Shown here one piece after another: positions 1 through 6,397 of a stretch of 6,671 nucleotides of DNA. Position 1 is the first letter of the stretch; every line of letters begins with the position of its first letter. Under the pieces are notes generated by a model. The model had not been told where the DNA came from and ran no database searches. It saw nothing but the letters and a program-made list of their open reading frames with translations. The stretch is from Chloroflexi bacterium RBG_16_60_22 (GTDB lineage Bacteria; Chloroflexota; Dehalococcoidia; Dehalococcoidales; RBG-16-60-22), in NCBI GenBank assembly GCA_001796935.1, contig MGNX01000021.1, positions 2,736 to 9,406 on the forward strand. Direction: 5' to 3'. Both the position numbers and the translations under genes were made by a program.

Positions 1-996
1 GCGTTAGAGCTGGCTATTGGCCAGATTGAAAAGCGGTTTGGCAAGGGCTCCATCATGAAGCTCGGGGTATCCACCACGCTGCCGCCAATAGAAGCTATAC
101 CCACCGGCTCCCTGGCTCTGGACCTGGCCCTGGGCATCGGAGGCATACCCCGGGGCCGCATCACGGAGATATTCGGGCAAGAATCATCTGGCAAGACTAC
201 CTTAGCACAGCATATTATCGCCGAAGCGCAAAAAAAAGGAGGAACGGTTGCCTATATAGATGCCGAGCATGCCCTGGACCCCTCTTACGCCGCCAACTGC
301 GGCGTCAAAGTTGATGAACTGCTCATCTCCCAGCCCGATACGGGCGAGCAGGCCCTGGAAATTACGGAAGCGCTGGTGAGGAGCAGCGCCGTCGATGCCA
401 TTATCATCGATAGCGTCGCCGCGCTGGTCCCCCGGGCGGAAATCGAGGGGGATATGGGCGACCCCCAGATGGGCCTCCAGGCCCGCCTGATGTCCCAGGC
501 CCTGCGGAAGCTCGCCGCCGCCATCGGCCGGTCCGGGACCGCGGTCGTCTTCATCAACCAGCTCCGGGAGAAGGTCGGCATCGTCTTCGGTAACCCCGAG
601 GTTACCACCGGCGGCCGGGCGCTCAAGTTCTACAGCTCCACCCGCATCGAGCTGCGCCGCGCCGAGACCATCAAACAGGGAAACGAAGCCATAGGCAGTC
701 ATATCCGGGCTAAGGTAGTTAAGAATAAGGTTGCCCCTCCGTTCCGCAGTGCCGAGTTCGACATCATGTTCGACCACGGTATCAGCAAAGAGGGTAACCT
801 CCTCGATATCGGTTTAGAGCTGGGGCTGGTAAGCAAAGCCGGCGCCTTTTTCTCCTACGGTGATACCCGCCTCGGGCAGGGCAGGGAGAGCGCCAAGCAG
901 TACCTCAAGCAGAATCCTGACCTCGCCCGGGAAATTGAAGAGCGGATTAGAGCCTCAGCCAGCACCATTCATCACGAATCGCCGGAAGAAGAGTAA
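1..996 (+). CDS. recA: RecA recombinase, 5' end cut off by the window edge
   Basis: RecA is the ATP-dependent DNA strand-exchange protein of homologous recombination and the co-protease that triggers LexA cleavage in the SOS response. The reading frame is open from base 1 and reads ALELAIGQIEKRFGKGSIMK, the usual RecA N-terminus, so the ATG at 55 is an internal methionine and the true start lies upstream. Compared with E. coli RecA about 7 residues are missing; 331 are visible. In visible numbering, Walker A GQESSGKTT is at 59-67, the catalytic glutamate in YIDAEHALDP is Glu89, and Walker B AIIIDS ends near Asp137. DNA-binding loop L1 lies around 149-158 (EGDMGDPQMG), and loop L2 contains GNPEVTTGG at 197-205. 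The C-terminal tail is short and acidic (ESPEEE). All motifs are intact. The promoter and any LexA site would be upstream of the window. recX follows after 93 bases. Identification is secure. Confidence 0.97.
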   Translation, partial: ALELAIGQIEKRFGKGSIMKLGVSTTLPPIEAIPTGSLALDLALGIGGIPRGRITEIFGQESSGKTTLAQHIIAEAQKKGGTVAYIDAEHALDPSYAANCGVKVDELLISQPDTGEQALEITEALVRSSAVDAIIIDSVAALVPRAEIEGDMGDPQMGLQARLMSQALRKLAAAIGRSGTAVVFINQLREKVGIVFGNPEVTTGGRALKFYSSTRIELRRAETIKQGNEAIGSHIRAKVVKNKVAPPFRSAEFDIMFDHGISKEGNLLDIGLELGLVSKAGAFFSYGDTRLGQGRESAKQYLKQNPDLAREIEERIRASASTIHHESPEEE

Positions 997-1039
997 GGGC
1001 GCAGGGCTGGAAAAGCCCGGCCGACCGGTGGAAAGTGTT

Positions 1040-1076
1040 AAGGCTGAGGCACGGGCGTCAGCCTTTTGTGTTTTTT
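1040..1076 (+). terminator. Terminator-like hairpin between recA and recX
   Basis: AAGGCTGA (1040-1047) and TCAGCCTT (1058-1065) form a perfect 8-bp stem with a 10-base loop. The 3' arm runs into a T-rich tract (TTTT at 1064-1067, then TTTTTT at 1071-1076). This resembles an intrinsic terminator with an interrupted U-tract. It ends 13 bases before the recX ATG, so it probably acts as a partial terminator that lowers recX expression relative to recA. That arrangement is known for E. coli recA-recX. Its efficiency is inferred only. Confidence 0.7.
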
Positions 1077-1089
1077 ACGGTGGCCGTTA

Positions 1090-1734
1090 ATGAGTAAGAT
1101 AACCAGACTGGTGGCGGGAAAAGGAAGGGAGAAACGGGTGAACGTCTTCCTTGACGGCCGGTTCACCCTGAGCCTGCTGGCGGAGGTGGCCCTCAAGGAG
1201 GGACTCAAGGTGGGCCAGGAGCTGACCGAAGAGCGCCGGGAGGCGCTGACCGGGACGGACCGCTACCAGCGGTGCCTTAACACGGCCATCCGCTTCCTGG
1301 GGCACCGCCCCCGCAGCGAGGCCGAGGTACGGCAGCGGCTCCTCAAGCACGGCTTTGACGGCAGCGGCACGGAGAAAGCCCTTGCCAGGCTGAAGGAGCA
1401 GGGCCTGGTGGACGATATCGCCTTCGCCCGTTTCTGGAAAGAGAACCGGGAGACCTTCAGCCCGCGGAGCCGGCGGCTCACCCGCCTGGAACTGCAGCGG
1501 AAGGGACTGGACAGCGACATCATCGAGCAGGTCGTCGGGGAGCTGGACGATGGCGATTGCGCCTACCGGGCTGCCCTGCGCCAGGCCCGGCGTCTCTCCC
1601 CGGCCGATTACCCGGTCTTCCGCCGCCGGCTGGGGGCATACCTCGGCCGCCGCGGCTTCGGCTACGATGTCATCAGCGATACCGTAGCCAGGGTCTGGCA
1701 GGAGGTCGGGGCGTCCGGACAGCTGCCCGCATAA
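1090..1734 (+). CDS. recX: RecX, modulator of RecA
   Basis: RecX binds RecA filaments and modulates (usually inhibits) their extension and ATPase and co-protease activity. The 214-residue product has a small N-terminal segment typical of Gram-positive-like RecX (about 1-54, with ITRL and RVNVFLDGRF), then the three-helix tandem repeats of the family. Recognisable pieces are HRPRSEAEVRQRLLKHGFD (72-90), GLVDDIAFARFWKENR (105-120) and RRLGAYLGRRGFGYDVI (179-195). I chose the ATG at 1090 because translation from it begins MSKITRL, as family members do. An upstream in-frame TTG at 1066 lies inside the terminator-like hairpin's T-tract and would add eight unlikely residues. The ribosome binding site is weak (GGTGG at 1079-1083). 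The position directly after recA supports the call. Low expression relative to recA is likely, given the hairpin in between. Confidence 0.92.
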   Translation: MSKITRLVAGKGREKRVNVFLDGRFTLSLLAEVALKEGLKVGQELTEERREALTGTDRYQRCLNTAIRFLGHRPRSEAEVRQRLLKHGFDGSGTEKALARLKEQGLVDDIAFARFWKENRETFSPRSRRLTRLELQRKGLDSDIIEQVVGELDDGDCAYRAALRQARRLSPADYPVFRRRLGAYLGRRGFGYDVISDTVARVWQEVGASGQLPA

Positions 1735-1746
1735 TATGATTACGCA

Positions 1747-1771
1747 CCCGCTCCAGGGAAAAGGGGGCGGG
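1747..1771 (+). other. GC-rich hairpin between recX and rny
   Basis: CCCGCTCC (1747-1754) can pair with GGGGCGGG (1764-1771) through eight pairs including one G-U, with a nine-base purine loop. No T-tract follows; the next bases are A-rich, so this is not a standard intrinsic terminator. It could be an RNA stability or processing structure in the rny leader. The A+T-rich stretch 1779-1810 just downstream could hold a promoter for rny, but I see no convincing -35/-10 pair. Confidence 0.35.
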
Positions 1772-1810
1772 GTTACCGAAAACAGTAAAAATATCCATTT
1801 ATTAAAGAAA

Positions 1811-1820
1811 GGGGGGAGGT
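1811..1820 (+). promoter_or_regulatory. Strong ribosome binding site of rny
   Basis: A purine-rich GGGGGGAGGT block lies four bases upstream of the rny ATG at 1825. It contains a full GGAGG core, the strongest Shine-Dalgarno match in the window, and fixes the rny start. It suggests efficient translation of rny independent of recX. Confidence 0.8.
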
Positions 1821-1824
1821 AGAG

Positions 1825-3369
1825 ATGATAACGCTAGGCACCATTGAATTAGTTGCCCTCTTCTTCATCTTAATCATCGGCGTGGTGCTCGGCGGCATGG
1901 CCGCCTTTCTCTCCCGGCGTCTGGTCTTCAACCGCCAGTTACGCATCGCCGAGAGGAAAGCCGCCAAGATGGTCGCCGAAGCCAGGAACGAGTCCAAGAA
2001 CATCCTCCAGGAATCCCAGGAAGAAGGCAAGCGCATCAAGGCCTCGGCCGATGCCGACTACCGTGAACGGCGCGTCGAGCTGCAGCGGCAGGAAAACCGC
2101 CTCAACCAGAAGAATGAGACCCTGGACCGCAAGATGGAAGGCGTCGAGCAGCGTGAGCGCAACCTGACCAACAAAGAAAAGGAAATTGAAAATACCCGCG
2201 GCCAGCTCGGCGACCTCAAGGACAAGCAGCTCAAGCAGCTTGAGCTTATCTCCGGCATGTCCAGCACGGAGGCGAGACAGACCCTGCTCGACGCCATGGA
2301 GGTCGAGCTCCAGCACGAAGCCTCGCGCCGTCTCCGCCAGTGGGAGGCCAAGCTGAAAGAGGAGTCCGACGAGAAAGCCCAGGGAATCCTGGCCCTGGCC
2401 ATCCAGCGCAGCGCCTCGGACGCGGTGGCCGAGACCACCGTCTCGGTGGTCCCCCTCCCCAACGACGAGATGAAGGGGAGACTCATCGGGCGCGAGGGCC
2501 GCAACATCCGCGCCCTGGAGCAGGCCACCGGTGTTGACCTGATTATCGACGATACCCCGGAGGCGGTGACGATATCCAGCTTCGACCCCGTCCGGCGGGA
2601 GATTGCCCGCGTCGCCCTGAACCGGCTTATCCTCGACGGCCGCATTCACCCGGCACGCATCGAGGAGATGGCCAACAAGGCCAGGGAGGAGGTCGAGGCC
2701 GATATCCAGAACGCCGGCGAGCAGGCGGCCATGCAGCTGGGGGTCCAGCTCCACCCGGAGCTCGTCAGGCTGCTGGGCCGGCTCAAGTACCGCACCAGCT
2801 ACGGGCAGAACGCCCTGGAGCACAGCATGGAGGTAGCCTACCTGGCCGGCATGATTGCCTCGGAGCTGGGGGCCAACGTCAACACCGCCAAGAAGGCCGG
2901 CCTGCTCCATGACATCGGCAAGGCGGTGGACCGCGAGGTGGAGGGCACCCACGCCGCCATCGGCGCCGACCTCGTCAAGCAGTGGGAGAAATCGACGGAG
3001 GTCCTCGCCGGCGTCGCCGAGCACCACATGGAGACGCCGTCCGTGAGCGTCTGGGGGTACATCGCCTCGGCGGCCGACGCCATCAGCAGCGCCCGCCCCG
3101 GCGCCCGGCGCGAGTCCCTGGAGAACTACCTCAAGCGACTCCGGGCGCTGGAAGACATCGCCGACAGCTTCAAGGGCGTCGAGAAGTCCTACGCCATCCA
3201 GGCCGGGCGCGAGGTGCGCATCCTGGTCAAGCCGGAGGCCATCGACGACCTGGGAGCGATGCGGCTGGCGCGGGACATCGTAAAGAAGGTGGAAGAGACC
3301 CTGGACTACCCGGGGCAGATAAAGGTCACCGTCATCCGGGAGACCCGTGCGGTGGACTACGCCAAGTAG
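1825..3369 (+). CDS. rny: Ribonuclease Y, membrane-anchored endoribonuclease
   Basis: RNase Y initiates mRNA decay by endonucleolytic cleavage and is tethered to the inner face of the cytoplasmic membrane. At 514 residues it matches the family (B. subtilis protein about 520). The order is canonical. An N-terminal transmembrane helix (about 6-29) is followed by a long charged coiled coil (about 35-190, rich in Glu, Lys, Arg and Gln). A KH RNA-binding domain follows at about 205-270, with the GXXG loop in IGREGRNIRA (221-230). The HD phosphohydrolase domain spans about 328-425, with metal ligands His333 (LEHS), His362-Asp363 (LLHDIGKA) and Asp418 (AADAIS). The conserved C-terminal domain ends in ETRAVDYAK. 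No key residue is missing. It sits 90 bases after recX with its own strong ribosome binding site. YmdB follows as in Bacillus, but here the two are separated by a repeat-filled gap. Confidence 0.97.
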   Translation: MITLGTIELVALFFILIIGVVLGGMAAFLSRRLVFNRQLRIAERKAAKMVAEARNESKNILQESQEEGKRIKASADADYRERRVELQRQENRLNQKNETLDRKMEGVEQRERNLTNKEKEIENTRGQLGDLKDKQLKQLELISGMSSTEARQTLLDAMEVELQHEASRRLRQWEAKLKEESDEKAQGILALAIQRSASDAVAETTVSVVPLPNDEMKGRLIGREGRNIRALEQATGVDLIIDDTPEAVTISSFDPVRREIARVALNRLILDGRIHPARIEEMANKAREEVEADIQNAGEQAAMQLGVQLHPELVRLLGRLKYRTSYGQNALEHSMEVAYLAGMIASELGANVNTAKKAGLLHDIGKAVDREVEGTHAAIGADLVKQWEKSTEVLAGVAEHHMETPSVSVWGYIASAADAISSARPGARRESLENYLKRLRALEDIADSFKGVEKSYAIQAGREVRILVKPEAIDDLGAMRLARDIVKKVEETLDYPGQIKVTVIRETRAVDYAK

Positions 3370-3395
3370 GGAGTAAAGAGGGGCTCCCCCGTAAT

Positions 3396-3468
3396 GTCAT
3401 TCCAGCGCCGGCTGGAATCCAGGGGAGGGGACAAGGAGCGGCTGGATTCTGGCTTTCGCCAGGATGAC
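3396..3468. repeat. Palindromic repeat with GTCATTCC-type ends, two hairpin arms
   Basis: This 73-bp element is made of two 27-base arms in inverted orientation (3396-3422 and 3442-3468) around a 19-base centre. The arms match at 19 of 27 positions once one is reverse-complemented; the outer GTCAT and inner GAATCCAG ends are conserved. Each arm is itself a hairpin: TTCCAGC/GCTGGAA at 3400-3417 and CTGGC/GCCAG at 3449-3462. A third copy of the arm lies at 6451-6477. The design resembles dispersed intergenic palindromes (REP- or MITE-like) seen in many GC-rich genomes. Its mobility is inferred, not shown. No transposase is present nearby. Confidence 0.8.
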
Positions 3469-3479
3469 GAAAAAGGGTT

Positions 3480-3562
3480 GTCATTGCGAGGAGCCCTTCC
3501 TTGAAGGGCGACGCGGCAATCTCGCATGGGCCAAGGGATTGCTTCGCTTCGCTGGCAATGAC
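3480..3562. repeat. Palindromic repeat with GTCATTGC ends
   Basis: This 83-bp element starts GTCATTGCGAG and ends CTGGCAATGAC; the ends are inverted repeats matching at 10 of 11 positions. Inside are a perfect 7-bp hairpin with a 3-base loop, GCCCTTC (3493-3499) with GAAGGGC (3503-3509), and an inner pair, GCAATC (3516-3521) with GATTGC (3537-3542). It belongs to the familiar family whose spurious translations read like CHCEE...RRGNLA. It lies only 11 bases after the preceding repeat and ends 12 bases before the ymdB ATG. GGGTT occurs immediately left of it (3475-3479) and one base beyond its right end (3564-3568), which might be a target duplication but could be chance. Confidence 0.8.
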
Positions 3563-3574
3563 GGGGTTAGAAAG

Positions 3575-4348
3575 ATGAATATACTGGCTATCGGCGATAT
3601 CATTGGCCGGCCGGGACGGCAGGCCGTGCACCATTTTCTGGGCGGCCTGCGCAAGCAGTACCGGGCCAGCCTGGTTATTGCTAACGGCGAGAACGTGGCC
3701 GGCGGCTTCGGCCTCACCGAGGGCACGGCCCGGGAATTGCTGGATGACGGCGTTGACGTCATCACCTCCGGCAACCATATCTGGGCCCAGAAAGAGATTA
3801 TCCCCTACCTTGGCAGCAATATGCCCATCCTGCGCCCGCTGAACTATCCCGCCGGCGTACCGGGAAGGGGCTACCTGGTGGCCGGCCGCGCCCTGGTGGT
3901 GAACCTCATCGGCCGCACCTTCATGAACAGCTACGACTGCCCTTTCCGGGCCATGGACGAACTGCTGGAAGGGCTGGACCCCAGGCCGCCGGTAATCATC
4001 GTGGACTTCCATGCCGAGGCAACCTCGGAGAAGGTGGCCCTGGGGCGCTACCTGGACGGCCGGGTCAGCGCCGTTCTCGGCACCCATACCCATGTCGGTA
4101 CCATCGATACGCGGATACTGCCCGAAGGCACCGCCTACGTCACCGATATCGGCATGACGGGGCCGGAAGACTCGGTCATCGGCGACGAAGTGGGGTCGGT
4201 CATCCAGCGTTTTCTCACCATGATGCCCCATCGCCTCTCGGTGGGCGGTGGGAAGCCGCTGCTCAACGCCGTTATGGTGGCGGTGGACGAAAATACCGGC
4301 CGGGCCACCGCCATCGAGCGTATCTACCGGGAGATGGAAGCGCCGTGA
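3575..4348 (+). CDS. ymdB: YmdB-family metallophosphoesterase (2',3'-cyclic nucleotide phosphodiesterase family)
   Basis: YmdB-type proteins are cytoplasmic dimetal phosphodiesterases; the B. subtilis member hydrolyses 2',3'-cyclic nucleotides and influences biofilm and motility choices. The 257-residue product begins MNILAIGDIIGRPGR, the family's signature start. Probable metal ligands are all present: Asp8, Glu39-Asn40 (NGEN), Asn67-His68 (SGNHIW), His146 (DFHAE), and His171 and His173 (GTHTHV). The frame stays open upstream to an ATG at 3464, but those 37 extra codons are translation of the two palindromic repeats, so I chose the ATG at 3575. Its ribosome binding site is poor (GGGG at 3563-3566, purines at 3569-3574). 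The stop overlaps the next gene's start by 4 bases, implying translational coupling. It probably shares a transcript with rny, though the repeats could uncouple them. The family is certain; the exact substrate here is not. Confidence 0.93.
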   Translation: MNILAIGDIIGRPGRQAVHHFLGGLRKQYRASLVIANGENVAGGFGLTEGTARELLDDGVDVITSGNHIWAQKEIIPYLGSNMPILRPLNYPAGVPGRGYLVAGRALVVNLIGRTFMNSYDCPFRAMDELLEGLDPRPPVIIVDFHAEATSEKVALGRYLDGRVSAVLGTHTHVGTIDTRILPEGTAYVTDIGMTGPEDSVIGDEVGSVIQRFLTMMPHRLSVGGGKPLLNAVMVAVDENTGRATAIERIYREMEAP

Positions 4349-5196
4349 GCCGGTTCGACCTGCACCTCCACTCCACCGCCTCGGACGGCCGGCTCACCCC
4401 GGAGGAGCTGGTGGCCAGGGCGGCCGGGCTGGGCATGAGGGTCATCGCCCTGACCGACCACGATTCCGTGGATGGCGTGGCTCCCGCCCTGAAAGCCGCG
4501 GCGGCCTTTCCCCGGCTCCGGCTCATCCCCGGCGTGGAAATCAGCACCGACCTTGCCGACGGCGAGGCCCATGTCCTGGGGTACTTCATCGACTACACCA
4601 GCGACATGCTGAAGGCGGCGCTGGAGAAGTTCCGCCACTCCCGGCTGGGCCGGGGGAGGGGGATGGTCGCTAAGCTGGCCGGCCTGGGAATCGATATCGA
4701 CTGGTCCCGGGTGCAGGAAATCGCCGGCGACGGCTCCATCGGCCGACCCCACATCGCCCTGGCGATGCTGGAGAAGGGCTATATCAGCACCTTCGAGGAG
4801 GCCTTCGATAAGTACATCGGGCACGGCGGCCCGGCCTACGTCGAGCGCGAGAAGATGACACCGGCGGAAGCGGTCGAGCTCGTCGTGAAGTCAGGGGGAC
4901 TGCCCGTGCTGGCCCACCCCTTCACCGTCGGCGAGCCGGAGCCCATGATTGCGGCGCTGAAAAAGTCCGGCCTGGTGGGCATCGAAGCCTACTACAAGGA
5001 GCAGACCGCCGAGCAGACGGAGGCCATGCTCGAGCTCGCCGGGAGGTACGGACTCATCGCCACCGGCGGCAGCGACTACCACGGCATCGACGACAGCCGC
5101 GATGCCATGGTCGGCAGCGTGGACGTGCCCCGGGAGGCGGCCGATAAGCTCATCGCCCTGGCCGAAGCGCGGTCGCTGAAACCGGCCGGCCCTTAA
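4345..5196 (+). CDS. PHP-domain phosphoesterase (RNase AM / nucleoside 3',5'-bisphosphate phosphatase family)
   Basis: This is a 283-residue metal-dependent phosphoesterase of the PHP superfamily, of the YciV/TrpH type. Characterised members remove the 3' phosphate from nucleoside 3',5'-bisphosphates or act as 5'-3' exonucleases on short RNAs. Metal-binding motifs are complete: DLHLHS (His7, His9), Asp14, TDHD (Asp38, His39), PGVE (Glu65), HVLGY (His76), GRPH (His136), LAHP (His191) and GGSDYHG (Asp244, His246). The segment after HVLGY, roughly 82-180, is the helical insertion usual in this subfamily. The GTG start at 4345 overlaps the ymdB stop as GTGA, with GGAAG at 4336-4340 as ribosome binding site. 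The order ymdB-PHP suggests joint expression with an RNA or nucleotide turnover role. A histidinol-phosphatase or DNA polymerase PHP domain is unlikely given length and motifs. Substrate is inferred from the family. Confidence 0.9.
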   Translation: MSRFDLHLHSTASDGRLTPEELVARAAGLGMRVIALTDHDSVDGVAPALKAAAAFPRLRLIPGVEISTDLADGEAHVLGYFIDYTSDMLKAALEKFRHSRLGRGRGMVAKLAGLGIDIDWSRVQEIAGDGSIGRPHIALAMLEKGYISTFEEAFDKYIGHGGPAYVEREKMTPAEAVELVVKSGGLPVLAHPFTVGEPEPMIAALKKSGLVGIEAYYKEQTAEQTEAMLELAGRYGLIATGGSDYHGIDDSRDAMVGSVDVPREAADKLIALAEARSLKPAGP

Positions 5197-5201
5197 AGGA
5201 G
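5195..5201 (+). promoter_or_regulatory. Ribosome binding site deciding the plsY-like start
   Basis: AAAGGAG overlaps the stop codon of the PHP gene. It stands four bases from the ATG at 5206 but only one base from an in-frame TTG at 5203, so the ATG is the better start. The overlap of stop and binding site suggests coupled translation with the PHP gene. Confidence 0.65.
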
Positions 5202-5205
5202 CTTG

Positions 5206-5907
5206 ATGACTATCTGGATTGTCTTAATCATCATCGCCTACCTGCTCGGCTCGGCGCCGACGGCCCACCTGGTCGCCCGGTCGCGCGGCATCGACCTCCG
5301 CAAGGAGGGCACCCGCCAGGTGGGCGGGGGCAACCTGTGGCGGACCACCTCCCGGAAGCTCGGGCTGGCCGTGGGCATCTGGGACTTCCTCAAGGGCATG
5401 ATGATGGTCGGGATTGCCCAGACACAGGGACTGGACGTCGGGCAGCAGCTGGTGGTGGGCCTGGCGGCCATCGTCGGGCATAACTGGCCGGTCTTTCTGC
5501 GCTTTCACGGTGGGAGGGGCATCGCCACCCTGCTGGGCATCGTCATTATCCTCCCCGCCATCAACGATATATCACCGTGGCCCTCGGTTATCGCCGTCGG
5601 CGCGGTAATCGTGGTCACCCTTTTTATCCGCACCACCCCCCTGCCGGTCTTTTTCAGCGTTACCTCGCTGCCCATTATGAGCTGGGTATTCCACCGGCAG
5701 GCGGCCGTCTCCCTGGCCTTCCTGGCTATCTTCCTGGTGGTCGTCATCAAGCGGCTCACCGCCCAGCCGTCCGGCGGGGTCACCGCGGTCAGCCGGGGCC
5801 GCCTGTTCTTTAACCGGCTCCTCTTCGACCGCGATATCCGTGACCGTAAGGCGTGGATGTCCAAGCCACCCGCCACCCCGGAGGAACTCTGGGAAGAATC
5901 GGAATAG
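5206..5907 (+). CDS. plsY: PlsY-like glycerol-3-phosphate acyltransferase, divergent motifs
   Basis: PlsY is an integral membrane enzyme that moves an acyl group from acyl-phosphate to glycerol 3-phosphate, giving lysophosphatidate, the first step of phospholipid synthesis in most bacteria. The 233-residue product has the family layout. It starts with a hydrophobic N-terminus leading to GSAPTAHL (15-22), then WDFLKG (59-64). The glycine-rich motif 2 is GHNWPVFLRF (91-100) plus HGGRGIAT (101-108). Several further hydrophobic segments follow at about 109-124, 127-141, 146-162 and 166-182. Motif 1, normally GSGNxGATN, is GTRQVGGGN here (35-43). The C-terminal motif, normally with RH..N..R...G.E, is not recognisable, though FFNRLLFDRD (201-210) may be a shifted remnant. 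The protein is longer than usual (about 200) with a charged tail ending PEELWEESE. It may be a PlsY paralogue with changed activity. It starts 9 bases after the PHP gene. Confidence 0.8.
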   Translation: MTIWIVLIIIAYLLGSAPTAHLVARSRGIDLRKEGTRQVGGGNLWRTTSRKLGLAVGIWDFLKGMMMVGIAQTQGLDVGQQLVVGLAAIVGHNWPVFLRFHGGRGIATLLGIVIILPAINDISPWPSVIAVGAVIVVTLFIRTTPLPVFFSVTSLPIMSWVFHRQAAVSLAFLAIFLVVVIKRLTAQPSGGVTAVSRGRLFFNRLLFDRDIRDRKAWMSKPPATPEELWEESE

Positions 5908-5911
5908 GCCG

Positions 5912-6397
5912 ATGAAGTGCGCAACTCACCCGGACGTTGAGACGAACCTGTGCTGCGGCAAGTGCGGCAAGCCGATTTGCCCGCGGTGCATGGTACAGAC
6001 CCCGGTGGGGGCCCGCTGCCGGGAATGCGCCAGGCTCTACAGGCTGCCCACCTTCCGCGTCTCCGGTACGTATTACCTCCGGGCCGGCGGCGCGGCACTG
6101 GGGAGCGCCGTGGTTACCGGGCTCATCTGGGGAGTGCTGGGCGGCATTCTGCACTTCTTTTTACTGAACCTGGTGCTGGCCGCTGCCGTGGGCTACGCCG
6201 TCGGTGAGGCGGTCTCCTTCTCCGCCAACCGCAAGCGGGGCCGCTGGCTGGCGGTGGTGGGGGGCGTGGGTGTGGTCGTCAGCTATGTGGTTAGCATCTT
6301 CTCCTTCGGCGGCCTCCCCTCCGGCGCTTTCGAGCTCATCTTCGACCTCGTCGGCATTGGCATTGGCATCTACGTGGCCGTCAGCCGGCTCCGGTAG
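5912..6397 (+). CDS. B-box-type zinc-finger protein with about four membrane segments
   Basis: This is a 161-residue protein of unknown function. Residues 3-39 form a B-box-like zinc-binding module, C3-x2-H6-x8-C15-x2-C18-x4-C23-x2-C26-x9-C36-x2-C39, enough for two cross-braced zinc sites. The text CGKPICPRCMVQTPVGARC closely resembles the N-terminal zinc module often fused to bacterial rhomboid proteases. The rest is hydrophobic, with probable membrane helices at about 57-79, 80-103, 111-132 and 139-158, split by the basic loop NRKRGR (106-111). No rhomboid GxSG serine motif or matching catalytic histidine is visible, so it is not an active rhomboid. The ATG at 5912 was chosen because the zinc module starts there. 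Upstream codons in this frame overlap plsY. It begins four bases after the plsY-like stop with only a weak ribosome binding site, so coupled translation is likely. It is the last gene before a possible terminator. Confidence 0.85.
   Translation: MKCATHPDVETNLCCGKCGKPICPRCMVQTPVGARCRECARLYRLPTFRVSGTYYLRAGGAALGSAVVTGLIWGVLGGILHFFLLNLVLAAAVGYAVGEAVSFSANRKRGRWLAVVGGVGVVVSYVVSIFSFGGLPSGAFELIFDLVGIGIGIYVAVSRLR

Noticed and set aside
230..242. Run of eight A followed by AGGAGG inside recA, looking like a slippery site or internal ribosome binding site.
   Set aside because: The frame continues intact through all RecA motifs. The Shine-Dalgarno-like sequence is downstream of the A-run, so it would not promote slippage, and no in-frame start codon follows at a useful distance.
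1773..1802. TTACCG and ATTTAT spaced 18 bases apart upstream of rny as a promoter.
   Set aside because: Both boxes match the consensus poorly, and the sigma-factor consensus for this organism is unknown, so it is not listed as a feature.
1939..3027. Long open frame of 362 codons on the minus strand opposite rny.
   Set aside because: It is antisense to a clear RNase Y gene. Its leucine-, glycine- and valine-rich composition is what GC-rich coding sequence gives in a shadow frame. No recognisable domain or ribosome binding site.
3371..3391. Short GGGG/CCCC hairpin just after the rny stop considered as a terminator.
   Set aside because: The stem is very short, with almost no loop, and no T-run follows.
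3480..3562. Possible CRISPR or small RNA gene suggested by dense hairpins.
   Set aside because: There is no repeated unit with spacers, and the sequence is better explained as one dispersed palindromic repeat with inverted ends.
3332..4231. Minus-strand open frame of 299 codons opposite ymdB.
   Set aside because: It runs through the palindromic repeats (giving peptides like VIASEAKQS, a known spurious repeat product) and then shadows ymdB. No family resemblance.
4248..4673. Plus-strand open frame of 141 codons spanning the ymdB-PHP junction in another frame.
   Set aside because: It overlaps two well-supported genes and has low-complexity Pro/Gly/Arg composition typical of out-of-frame GC-rich sequence.
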